64,000 nucleotides of DNA from Tetranychus cinnabarinus (Eukaryota > Arthropoda > Arachnida > Trombidiformes > Tetranychidae): assembly GCA_022266195.1 (NCBI GenBank), contig WHVY01000002.1:9563001-9627000 (forward strand). Reading direction: 5' to 3'. This document shows, in pieces, positions 1-8,363 of the stretch. How positions within the stretch are numbered: position 1 is the stretch's first letter; every line of letters begins with the position of its first letter. The notes beneath the pieces are model-generated. The model was not told the DNA's origin. It worked only from the letters and a program-made list of their open reading frames with translations, and did not search any database. The position numbers and the translations under genes are program-made.

Positions 1-1828
1 TATTGATGCTGGAAGATGGACGTCTATTCAATAAGTAAGCTGCTGCTTTACAAGCTTCTGCCCAAAAATCTTGATCTAATTTTGCTTCAATTAACATTGA
101 GCGCATCATTTCTTGCAGTGTTCGGTTCAACCTCTCTGCTTTTCCATTCTGTTGTGGTGTATAAGGACAAGTTAACTCATGTTTAATACCCTTCGAATCA
201 AATAATTTGTGAACTTCAGATGACAAATACTCTTTGGCTCCATCACTCCTCATTGTTTTCACCTTAGTTCCCTTTTGATTTGATGCAAAGTCAACAAATT
301 TGGTAATTGCATCAATTGCCTCTTCTCTTTTCTTAAGGAAATAAACTGTAACATAATGACTGAAATCGTCCATGAAAGTAATGAAATATTTACTACCATT
401 TAAGGATTCAGTTGGCATTGGACCACAAATATCAGTGTGAATTAGTTCCAATACTTCTTTAGTCTCAGAAGCAGATGCTTTGAATGGCTGCTTCGTTTGC
501 TTACCTAGAATGCAACTTCTACAAATTAGATCAAGTTCACCTTTAACTGGTAACAATCCATTCTTAGTTAATACACTGAATCCAGTTTTACCAATGTGAC
601 CTAATCTCTTGTGCCAAATCATTTTATCATTAAGTTCAGAATGATAACTCATGTACTGTTCAAAATTTGCTTTTATTTTAAATATACCATTTTCGTTATG
701 AGCAATAAATACAACAATACCATTTCTTATTGCTTTAACTTCATTATTTTTGAACAAAACATTTACTCCCCTTTCTGTCATTTTTGAAACTGATAACAAA
801 TTTCGATGTAGCTCTGGAACATGAAGAACACCAGTTATCATCAACCTTTTACCAGTTGATTGCTCATTGAATATAACATTGCCTTCACTCAATACATTTA
901 ATCGGGTTCCATTCGCTATTGTAACCACTTTATCGCAACAAGTTTTATAATCAATAAACCATTCAATAACATGACACATATGGTTAGTGGCACCAGAATC
1001 AATAACCCAATCAAAATTTTCTTGAATATGTTGGTAAGCTAATAATGCCTCGCAATCTACCTCAACAGTATTACATTTACTGTTTACTTCAGCATTTGAT
1101 TGCTTCTCTTGTTTCATTTGTGCCTTCTTCTTGTAACAATGTTTAGCCATATGACCGATTTTTCCACAGAAATTGCATTTACCATTGAATTTATTCTTAT
1201 TTGTATTATTAACGTTGAGTGCGATAGACTCAGTATCATGAACATCACTTTTCTGAGACTTCTGACGTTCATATTCCTCCAATACCCGATTACAAGCAAA
1301 ATCGAAATCAATATTATCTTTTTGCGTTTCGAGAGCAATGATCAAACTATCGTATTCTTTTGGTAAACTTTCTAATAATACCATTACCAACATTATTGGG
1401 TTCACTTTATGACCAACTGCTTCAAGTTGACATCTCAACTCAATCAAACGATTAATATGGGTTTGCATATCTTCATTTTTATTGTATTTCAAATAAACAA
1501 ATCGCTTCCATAATATCATTTGATTTGTTAAACAAGTTCGTTCAAAATTGTCACATAAAGCTTTCCAAGCATTTGCTGGACTTTCTGACTTTCTAATAAG
1601 TCCAAGATATTGGTCACCAACTGAAAGAGCAATAGTTCGGAATGCCTTATCAGATCTTTTTCTGAAATTTTCCTGACCTCGTCTTCTTAGTGAAGAATCA
1701 ACTTCAGTACCAGTAACTATGTCAAATAAACCATAATCTTTCAGAATAAGTTCCATTTTGAACTTCCAATTTGACCAATTACTGGCTGACAACTTCTCAA
1801 TATTATAAGCCTTATTTTCAGACTCCAT
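1..1828 (-). CDS. Ty1/copia gag-pol polyprotein, 3' end outside window
   Basis: Minus-strand frame beginning at ATG 1828-1826. It was checked at five positions (start, zinc knuckle, protease, integrase, window edge), all in the same phase; about 609 codons lie in the window. Visible in order: a gag domain with an N-terminal NWSNWKFKM segment; a CX2CX4HX4C zinc knuckle near residue 218; a DSG aspartic protease site near 277; the GAG-pre-integrase motif WHKRLGH near 405; and the integrase core with D near 465, D near 529 (RSDG) and E near 565, the DD35E spacing. Reverse transcriptase and RNase H would lie left of position 1. This copia order (integrase before RT) differs from the gypsy nearby. 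I saw no stop in what I read, so the element may be young and functional, but only about half is visible. Confidence 0.93.
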   Translation of the reverse strand, partial: MESENKAYNIEKLSASNWSNWKFKMELILKDYGLFDIVTGTEVDSSLRRRGQENFRKRSDKAFRTIALSVGDQYLGLIRKSESPANAWKALCDNFERTCLTNQMILWKRFVYLKYNKNEDMQTHINRLIELRCQLEAVGHKVNPIMLVMVLLESLPKEYDSLIIALETQKDNIDFDFACNRVLEEYERQKSQKSDVHDTESIALNVNNTNKNKFNGKCNFCGKIGHMAKHCYKKKAQMKQEKQSNAEVNSKCNTVEVDCEALLAYQHIQENFDWVIDSGATNHMCHVIEWFIDYKTCCDKVVTIANGTRLNVLSEGNVIFNEQSTGKRLMITGVLHVPELHRNLLSVSKMTERGVNVLFKNNEVKAIRNGIVVFIAHNENGIFKIKANFEQYMSYHSELNDKMIWHKRLGHIGKTGFSVLTKNGLLPVKGELDLICRSCILGKQTKQPFKASASETKEVLELIHTDICGPMPTESLNGSKYFITFMDDFSHYVTVYFLKKREEAIDAITKFVDFASNQKGTKVKTMRSDGAKEYLSSEVHKLFDSKGIKHELTCPYTPQQNGKAERLNRTLQEMMRSMLIEAKLDQDFWAEACKAAAYLLNRRPSSSIN

Positions 1829-1920
1829 ATTCAATAAAGACACAAATAAACTCCAGATAATTATATCAATATAAGGAACCAAAATAATTCCAAATTAGAT
1901 AAATAGTTCTGACCAGAAAC

Positions 1921-1937
1921 ACACTGAGCCCATAACC
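1921..1937 (-). promoter_or_regulatory. Copia primer-binding site (initiator tRNA-Met anticodon region)
   Basis: The minus strand directly after the LTR reads GGTTATGGGCTCAG. It is complementary to the anticodon stem-loop of eukaryotic initiator tRNA-Met (CCCATAACC around the CAT anticodon), not to a tRNA 3' CCA end. Drosophila copia is known to prime from a half-tRNA at this very region. The single difference from the Drosophila-type CTGGGCCCATAACC is a G-to-A. Confidence 0.7.
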
Positions 1938-2116
1938 TGAAGTAAATTTTGATGTTGACTTAATGATCATTGAATTGTCATTAATTATTATTCAATTCAG
2001 TTTTACATTTTAAAGACAAGATTCTAATACTTAACAATGGTTTTCAATCAACTTAACAATTACAAAACATCTCGATTAGATGTACAACAATAATCAGGAT
2101 CTTATAATCCTCAACA
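1938..2116 (-). repeat. Putative 5' LTR of the copia element
   Basis: On the minus strand this 179-bp segment starts TGTTGAGG and ends TACTTCA, so it has TG...CA ends. It sits immediately upstream of the primer-binding site and about 110 bp upstream of the gag ATG, as expected for a short copia LTR. The partner 3' LTR is outside the window, so the exact ends rest on the TG/CA rule and on the primer site. The 5 bases right of it (gaaac, 2117-2121) would be half of a target-site duplication. Confidence 0.65.
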
Positions 2117-2140
2117 GAAACGAAGGAAACGACGACCTAA

Positions 2141-2802
2141 AAACCAGAAATCACCGAATATGTAACGGTAAGTTCAGAAATAGCGGAGGATTATCCCTGT
2201 CGAACGATTTGTTGGTCAATTAGTCCTGACGGTGTTAAATACAATGGTATTGCCTACGGACGAGAAATGTGTAGGGATGACCGCCTTCACAATGCTGCCG
2301 AATGCAACAGCAAAAACTGCAAAACATGGGACGAGTTTCTCATCTGGCACAAGGATGCTATCAACAAAGGTCGGACATTGGAAGAAAAGGAAAAGGATGC
2401 CGCTGATGAGAGAAAAAAGTTTCCTTTTCGATTTGTATGCGTTTATTGTAAGACGCCCGAAGATTATTTATCGAAATTGAAGCAACATGTGGTCGGTAAA
2501 GAAAGAGAGGGGAAACTATGGGTTGGTTGTTTATAACGGCGCCAAGATGAAGGTTTCGCCGATCACAGTTGTCGCTTGACACAAAGACCGCATAAATTTC
2601 CTTGGGCAGATGTACAAGTGAGATGAAAAAGTGTGGTCAAAACCGTGATTGACCCCTCTACCGGACGGGAAACGTTCGAGGTACCCATCAATGTTAGGGC
2701 TCAATGGGAGAGACATATGGTAGATGAGCGACCAAATGATCTCGGGAAAAAGAGAGGGCGGAAACGCAAAGAAACTGATGTTGCAGCTCAAAACAATGAT
2801 TA
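2141..2802 (+). pseudogene. Decayed ORF of unknown family, 5' end cut by the copia insertion
   Basis: An open plus-strand frame runs from 2141 to a stop at 2536. It includes CRTICWSISPDGVKYNG, a histidine/cysteine-rich stretch (MCRDDRLHNAAECN) and CVYCKTPEDYLSKLKQH, which resembles a single C2H2-like finger. A second frame, roughly 2632-2802, reads VIDPSTGRETFEVPINV and ends in a basic GKKRGRKRK tail, a plausible nuclear localisation signal. Stops or frameshifts separate the two, so I treat it as one broken gene. It begins about 25 bp from the copia LTR, suggesting that the copia landed inside it. I do not recognise the family; a transposon-encoded DNA-binding protein is possible but unproven. 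Confidence 0.4.
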
Positions 2803-3924
2803 GGTGAGTAAATTTTTAAGAATACTCTTATTAGGGAATCTTTAGGTCGTTTTATCACCAGTTATCACAATCACACAATCTATGCCAATATATCAGAAGA
2901 AAGAGGAAAGTCTTAAGTATCTTAAAACTTTTTTTCTAGTTTTTTAATTTGCCATGGGGGGGTAATGAGTCAAAAGCGTCTACCTTTCAATTTTTTTTAA
3001 TTTGTTTCGTTTTATTTTGTTAGATAGAAATTTACGCAAAGATGAATAGATATTATTAATGTTGGTTGGTTGGGGTTGTGAAAAGGGGAATCATAGATTA
3101 GTGGTGTTAGTGTATCATTAAGGATTTCCGATTTCCGATAAATTTTTCTCTGTAATTTTCCAAAATGTTTTGTGTTGCTGTTTTTTCTTCTTTGGTGTTT
3201 GAATAAAAGGAGAAGTTTCCATCCATTGTTTTATCATTCACTAATCAGATTTTTACCATTTTATTTAGATTTCATCTTTTTCAACTACTAACTCTCGTAC
3301 TTTTCCCTTTTCTTTGTGAATAAAATGGATTCAGAATTTGGTAAGTACAAATATGTTATCTGTATTTATTTTGCTTAATTTTCTTCTCTTCTTTTTTTTA
3401 TTAGATATCGCTGTTCGAGCCTTGCTATCCTCTTTGGAGTGAATGGTCGTTTGGGATGGTAAAGTTTCGCTCGGTATGTTTTTACGGTATTGGAAGATGG
3501 TCTCTGGTACTCGCTTCCCTGGAGAGGATAAGGGTTATGAGGATGTGGTTAGATTCGGGGAGTTTTGGTTTATGATCAATTTTTTGTTATTGGGATTTGC
3601 CATTGGGAACAGCTTTCAATTTGGATTACTTGCGAAGTCTTGGAGCATCGAATCAAAATTCCTAATCCATTTATGCTCCTTTTTCTACTTCTTTTCTTTT
3701 CATTTTAATTGATTTTACTTTACTTTCTTCTCTTTATTATTATTTTTTTCTTTACTTATTCTTATCAATATGTAACCCTTTTTATTAATAATATCTTCCA
3801 CTTGATTCTACTTTTCTTATTTTTTTCTTTATTATAATAAATGGTTTTACGTTTATTTCTGAGATGAATATTTTTTTTGTTAGGCAGTAAATAGTTTTGA
3901 TAATAGGAAGTGTGAAATAGAACA
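2803..3924. other. Low-complexity AT-rich stretch between transposon relics
   Basis: Rich in T-runs, with a G-run at 2954-2961. A short ATG-led reading from about 3326 is interrupted by a GT-AG intron-like gap and ends after about 17 codons. A further 89-codon frame at 3443-3712 has no recognisable motif. Nothing here supports a real gene. Confidence 0.5.
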
Positions 3925-4223
3925 AACCCTCTCTATCTTCAGACCCCACAAGGCGGTTGCTACAATGGCGCATAAAGGAATTACGCTGGAAATTGCTTCC
4001 TCACCCACCCTATTCTCCTTACCTAGCTCCCTCTGACCTTTTCCTCTTCAAAAACTTGAATAAATATGTGAGGGGGCGGAGATTCACAAGCCTAGACTCA
4101 CTAAAGGCTGAAGTTGAAGCTTATTTTGCATATTAGCCCCCCAACTGGTATGCAGAGGGGATGCAACAACTAATCCCTCGCTATCAACGTTGTATTGCTG
4201 CCAAGGGCAAATATTTTGAATAA
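3925..4223 (+). pseudogene. mariner/Tc1-type transposase, C-terminal remnant
   Basis: Two plus-strand frames together give the C-terminal part of a mariner transposase: RPHKAVATMAH in one frame, then, after a frameshift near 3970, HPPYSPYLAPSDLFLFKNL. The HPPYSPxLAPSD block is the signature around the third catalytic Asp of the mariner DD34D domain. After an internal stop near 4134 a segment ending in KGKYFE then TAA matches the usual mariner C-terminus. The N-terminal DNA-binding half and the first two catalytic Asp are missing. Non-functional remnant; no terminal inverted repeat was identified. Confidence 0.75.
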
Positions 4224-4595
4224 AAAGGCGATGGCACTTCGCTATCACCATTAGGCTGAAGCTTTATCTAGTGCTCTAATATCAGGAAAGCTTGGTTGAT
4301 ATAGTATTTATGGGTATAAATTTCCATCAACATATAAAGAAATTTGTGTAATATTTGCATGTTCAAACCAATAGGGATCTTTATAATTATTACCTGCAAA
4401 AGCAGTTTCATCAACAATTACTCTTCTTGGTAAAATCCCGGAGAAAAAAATTTTCAATGTTGACTGTCGACACACCTTTATTCATGGAGAAGCTTTTAGT
4501 CACATTTCTGATGATGAAATATTTTACAGGAGACTCTTTGAGTGCAGATATGATCCCCGTTTGTGTATCTGTAAATAATTTGACACGCTTAATAT
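4224..4595. other. Flank of the gypsy insertion with conflicting short ORFs
   Basis: Both strands have open frames. The minus strand (4411-4620) reads NIKRVKLFTDTQTGIISAL. The plus strand (about 4395-4577) reads IFNVDCRHTFIHGEAF and ends in YDPRLCICK then stop. Neither is recognised with confidence. The minus frame has the same orientation as the capsid-like fragment on the other side of the gypsy element, so it may be another piece of the same older element. Confidence 0.3.
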
Positions 4596-5036
4596 TGTAA
4601 TGAATGAAACTATACTTCAATTAAAGTAGAAGTAAATAGTGGGCCCTAGAACTTGGGCCAACAAGATAAGATTTTAATGAGGGTCCACTGATAAGAAATA
4701 GGGGTCTTATCTAGGGAACTAGGAACTAAGGAATGAGTGAAAAAGGACAAATAAACAAATAAGAGTTCTTTTATTTAACTAAGATTGTGGGTACAAATAC
4801 AGTTTTCGTACTCTAACTTTACACTAACTTTAGCTCGCTTTTTGAGGGTCTTTTATACCAGATATCGTACTCACTTAGGGCTCCCGAGGCTAAACAGTAA
4901 ACAATTCTTGGAATTGTTTACTGTTCTGGACTTAAAAGTATCATCAATAAAATGAGGGGCAACAATATCTGAATAGACAAACATTAAACTTGATCTCGCA
5001 TTCAAATCAGCTGGCCTAGACGCAGTTACTCTAGAA
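4596..5036 (-). repeat. Left terminal direct repeat (3' LTR plus flank copy)
   Basis: 441 bp, by eye identical to 9868-10308. It begins TGTAATGAATG on the plus strand. A TATAAAAG box on the minus strand (4850-4857) would suit an LTR promoter. TGTAA at 4596 pairs with TTACA ending at 4823, giving an alternative 228-bp LTR; the remaining 213 bp then equal the sequence outside the right repeat. A 20-bp partial copy of the LTR edge lies at 5040-5059. Confidence 0.75.
4893..4925. repeat. 15-bp perfect palindrome with 3-bp spacer (second copy at 10165-10197)
   Basis: AACAGTAAACAATTC and its exact reverse complement are separated by TTG. The same hairpin occurs in both terminal repeats. Its role is unknown: it could be a terminator-like RNA hairpin, an end of an older element or a binding site. 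Confidence 0.7.
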
Positions 5037-5209
5037 CTACGTACTCTAACTTTACACTAGCGGTTAGAGTTGTCGTCCACAGATTCCTCGTAGTCCTCGG
5101 ACGAGAATGACAGCGACTACCAGCCACAACTTGACAATTTGAGGGCCCCTGGAAGGCGTCATCGGCGAGTAGTTAGGAGGAATGGACGTGCCCTTCCACG
5201 GCGACCACG

Positions 5210-5617
5210 ATGGTCAGCCTGAGCCACAGCAGCTACAACAGGAGCCACAACAGGAGCCACGTCCTGCCCATGGTTCAAGATTCTCAGCCGGGTCCTTCGG
5301 GTTTACGGGAGTCTCCCGAGGTAATGCGACCTGATGATGAGATTGTTTGGGATCCCGAAGAAAAGCTAAGGGAAGTTAGGGTCCTCAGAGGGCCCCTAAC
5401 TGATGAGTTAATCTTGGTCCGGAATGGGCGTATTGGCTGCAAGCTTTGTGCGTTTAACGCTCCAAGGGATAGCAAAAGATGGAGGAATATCTATCGGCAT
5501 CTGTCCACACATGTTGAGCAAGATGTTATGGCGAGCTCTCTTAGTGGATATGAGCTACAACTGTATTTTAACAAAAGGGCCGATTGTCTAAGAAGAAGAA
5601 ACATTCGAGATGAATAA
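5210..5617 (+). CDS. Antisense ORF inside the gypsy, zinc-finger-like protein
   Basis: 135-codon plus-strand ORF converging on integrase. It encodes a Ser/Arg/His-rich N-terminus, then DSQPGPSGLRESPEV, an acidic WDPEEK region and a possible zinc-binding module: CKLC followed 16 residues later by HLSTH (CX2C...HX3H), C-terminal to the middle. A polyadenylation signal AATAAA lies at 5648-5653, 31 bp after the stop. Upstream plus-strand sequence (about 5070-5210) reads SDENDSDYQPQLDN and an Arg-rich run in another frame, so the true 5' end or a splice may lie further left. It sits between integrase and the left repeat and shares the element's GGGCCC-rich composition, so it probably belongs to the element. 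Function unknown; a DNA- or RNA-binding accessory protein is only a guess. Confidence 0.5.
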   Translation: MVSLSHSSYNRSHNRSHVLPMVQDSQPGPSGLRESPEVMRPDDEIVWDPEEKLREVRVLRGPLTDELILVRNGRIGCKLCAFNAPRDSKRWRNIYRHLSTHVEQDVMASSLSGYELQLYFNKRADCLRRRNIRDE

Positions 5618-5890
5618 TGTATTGAATTATAGTTAAGATTCATAAATAATAAAGATTGAGTTTTTCTTTTATTTTTCGGACGTTTTTTTTTGCTTTTTTG
5701 TTATTTTGTTGGTTAAATAGGATTTAATTGGGTTAATTACGGTAAGTATCTTTGAGGCCCTTTGACTTCTTCGTATTTTAGGCTGCACTTCAGTATCTGA
5801 GCTATTGGGGCCCGTGTCTTGGATATCTTCTCTGGACGTCTCAATGGGCCCTTGTACTAATGAATTGAGTTCATTATTGCTAGTAGCAGT

Positions 5891-7284
5891 TTAAGTCGCA
5901 GAAGAGTCTTGCAGTTGAGCATTGTCTGGAGTTAGTATCTCAGTGTCTTGATCAGAGGGGTCCGAGGTAGAGGGTCCAAATTCAATGATTTCAGTTGAAC
6001 TTGAACTCAAACTTCGGACCCTATCTTTATATGGTTTCATCTGTGAAACGTGCACGGGCATACTTTTATGTGGTTCCTCAGTACTCTTTACCACACGATA
6101 AGAAGTTATGCCTATTCTATCGAGAACAATGAAGGGGCCCGCATAATTTTGTAGCAACTTTGTTGCTTTGCCTTTAAATTTTCGTGGCCAATAAACCATG
6201 ACTTTATCGCCAGGATGGTAGTTGACGACCCTATGTCGATCGTTGTACTGGCGTCGGTTAATCTCTTGGGCCCTTTCAATATTTTCACGGGCCATTTGCC
6301 TCTTGGCTTCAATAAACTGAGAAATTAGTTGACCATATTGATTTGCATCTTCAATGCCCAAAGTTGGGTCGATGGTTGCAGCTCTTACGGGGAGAACAGG
6401 CTCACGGCAGTACATAAGGAAGAAAGGTGAAAACCCAGTAGAGGCTTGAGTAGAAGTATTGTATGCCAATTGTACATAGGGTAATGCTGAGTCCCACTCT
6501 TTGTGGTTCTTATCGACGTACATTGACAACATTGAGCTGAGGGTCCGATGAAACCGCTCGGTTAAACCATTACAAGCAGGGTGATAAGAGGATGTACGTG
6601 CATGATTGACCTGAAAGATCTTGAAAACGGATTGCATAAAGAGCTTGTGAAATTTTTTCCTTGATCAGTAAGGACCTTTCGTGGGGCCCCGAAGCGACAT
6701 ACAATATCAATTGCAAAGAATTGTGCTACAGTTGGTGCAGTAGCATTGGGAAGTGCTTTACATTCGGCCCATCTCGTTAGGTAGTCTGTCACTACGACTA
6801 TTTGACGGTTGCCTTGTGTTGAACATGGGAAAGGGCCCAATATATCCATACCGATCATCTCCCATGGGCCTCCAACCTTGATTGGGTCTAGCAAACCGGC
6901 AGGTTTCTTAGTCTCCGACTTACGCGACTGACATAGTTGGCAGCTTAACACATAATCTCTAACGTCTTGTGTTAGAGACACCCAATAATATCGATGGCGT
7001 ACTTTATCAAGGGTCTTTCGGACCCCGAGGTGTCCAGAGATCGGATCATCATGTAGTTGAGCTAGGACGTCTAACTTCATTGAGTCGGGTAAGCATAATA
7101 CTAGTTTGGGCCCTGATTCTAATTCCACACAGCGCATTAGTAGTCCTTCTCCACTTAATGTGTAATGAGTATCAAGCTCAGGGTACTCTTCGGGTTTTTC
7201 AATGGCTCTCCTTATCTTATTGAGCTTAGGGTCTCGTTTTTGCTTGATCAATACAAGTGAGTGACTGCTTATATGGTTTACCAT
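5891..7284 (-). pseudogene. Gypsy integrase, split in two frames
   Basis: Frame one (7284-6562) has the HHCC-type zinc region (GHLGVRKTL ... CQLCQ), then catalytic D in IGMDILGPFP and D in VLTDQGKNF. Frame two (6637-5891) continues with TSSYHPACNGLTERF, carrying the third catalytic residue E, and a GPF/Y-like C-terminal domain (PRKFKGKATKLL, NYAGPFIV). The switch occurs near 6635-6640 and needs one extra base, so a one-base deletion is the simplest explanation; it falls between the second D and the E. Upstream of 7284, codons back to about 7430 encode the tail of RNase H (HRPGTTNKVADALSRHP). Part of the gypsy pol gene; not expressible as one protein. Confidence 0.85.
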
Positions 7285-7343
7285 TAAAACCTGTTCTTCT
7301 TCAGATTGTGGGGGTCCAATAGGATGGCGAGACAGAGCGTCGG

Positions 7344-8189
7344 CTACCTTATTGGTTGTCCCTGGACGATGAACAATTTCATAATCGTGAAAACCGCAGA
7401 AGTTATCATCTTCAGTGTGTTGTACAAGTGGGTCAAGTGTTCCTCAAAGGTTCGACCGAAAACTATAATATCATCTAGGTACACTAAACATTGATTGTAC
7501 TTGATACCTGCTAATACTATGTCCATGGTCCTCTGAAAAGTTGCGGGCGCATTGGTTAAACCAAAAGGCATACGGACAAATTCATACAGACCATCCTGTG
7601 TGATGAAAGCAGTCTTTTCTCGATGATCAGGGTGAACAGCTAGCTGCCAGTACCCTGAATTTAAGTCTATCGCAGAAAAGTACCGACTACCTTGTAAAGA
7701 GGACAATAAGTCGTTTATGTTGGGTAGTGGATAGACGTATCGTTTGGTAATTCGGTTAACCTTTCGAAGATCAATGCACATACATTGGCCTCCGGTTTTC
7801 TTTTTCACCATAACTACTGAGCTACCCCAGGGACTACAAGATGGTTGGATTACTCCTAGAGTAAGCATTTCATCGATCTGTTGTTGAATCTCCTGTCGTT
7901 GTGCCGGAGAATATCTATAGGGGTTACTGTGAATTGGAGGATGATCTCCAGTTTCTATACGGTGGTAGAAGAGTTCGCAGAAGCCTAAATTTTCTTTGTC
8001 AGTAGCTAAAGAGTCAGAGTAGCGTGTTAAGACATCTTCAACAGCCTTTTTCTCACCGTCTGTTAAGTCTCCAGAAATTGGTAGTGGACAACTTTCAGTT
8101 TCTTCAGCTCGTAGCATTGCAGAGAATTGGACGTCTGCTTCATCAAAGAACACTAAGCCATCTTCTGGTTGTTGTTGGGCCCTATTCAT
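7344..8189 (-). pseudogene. Gypsy reverse transcriptase, truncated by an internal deletion
   Basis: ATG-led frame of 281 codons. It has the RT fingers and palm: GGQCMCIDLRKVNRIT, FSAIDLNSGYWQL, MPFGLTNAPATFQ and the catalytic YLDDI at about 7470-7484. After GRTFEEHLTHL the frame leaves homology at about 7425-7435. The next recognisable sequence, in another frame, is already the extreme C-terminus of RNase H, so the RT thumb and the RNase H core with its acidic active site are gone. A repeated CAAGTG on each side of the junction (7425-7438) could be the microhomology used. Between this ORF and gag (8190-8363) lie short frame breaks, with VKLDCMDNCVETVLLI in one frame. Confidence 0.88.
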
Positions 8190-8363
8190 TGTGATCCCTG
8201 GTTGTGTATAATTAACTTGTTCATTGGCTACCGATACTTGTAGGGTTCTGCAGTTAACTTGTAGGTTAGCTATCCGATTGAAATTATTCCAAGAAGGCAG
8301 TCAAACTCTAACGTCTCAGCAATCAAGAGGACGGTCTCCACACAGTTATCCATACAATCCAGC

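Noticed and set aside
1100..1366. Plus-strand 88-codon ORF
   Set aside because: It is antisense to the copia gag/zinc-knuckle coding region and is a hydrophobic shadow frame.
3443..3712. Plus-strand 89-codon ORF
   Set aside because: No recognisable motif, AT-rich hydrophobic tail, and located among transposon relics.
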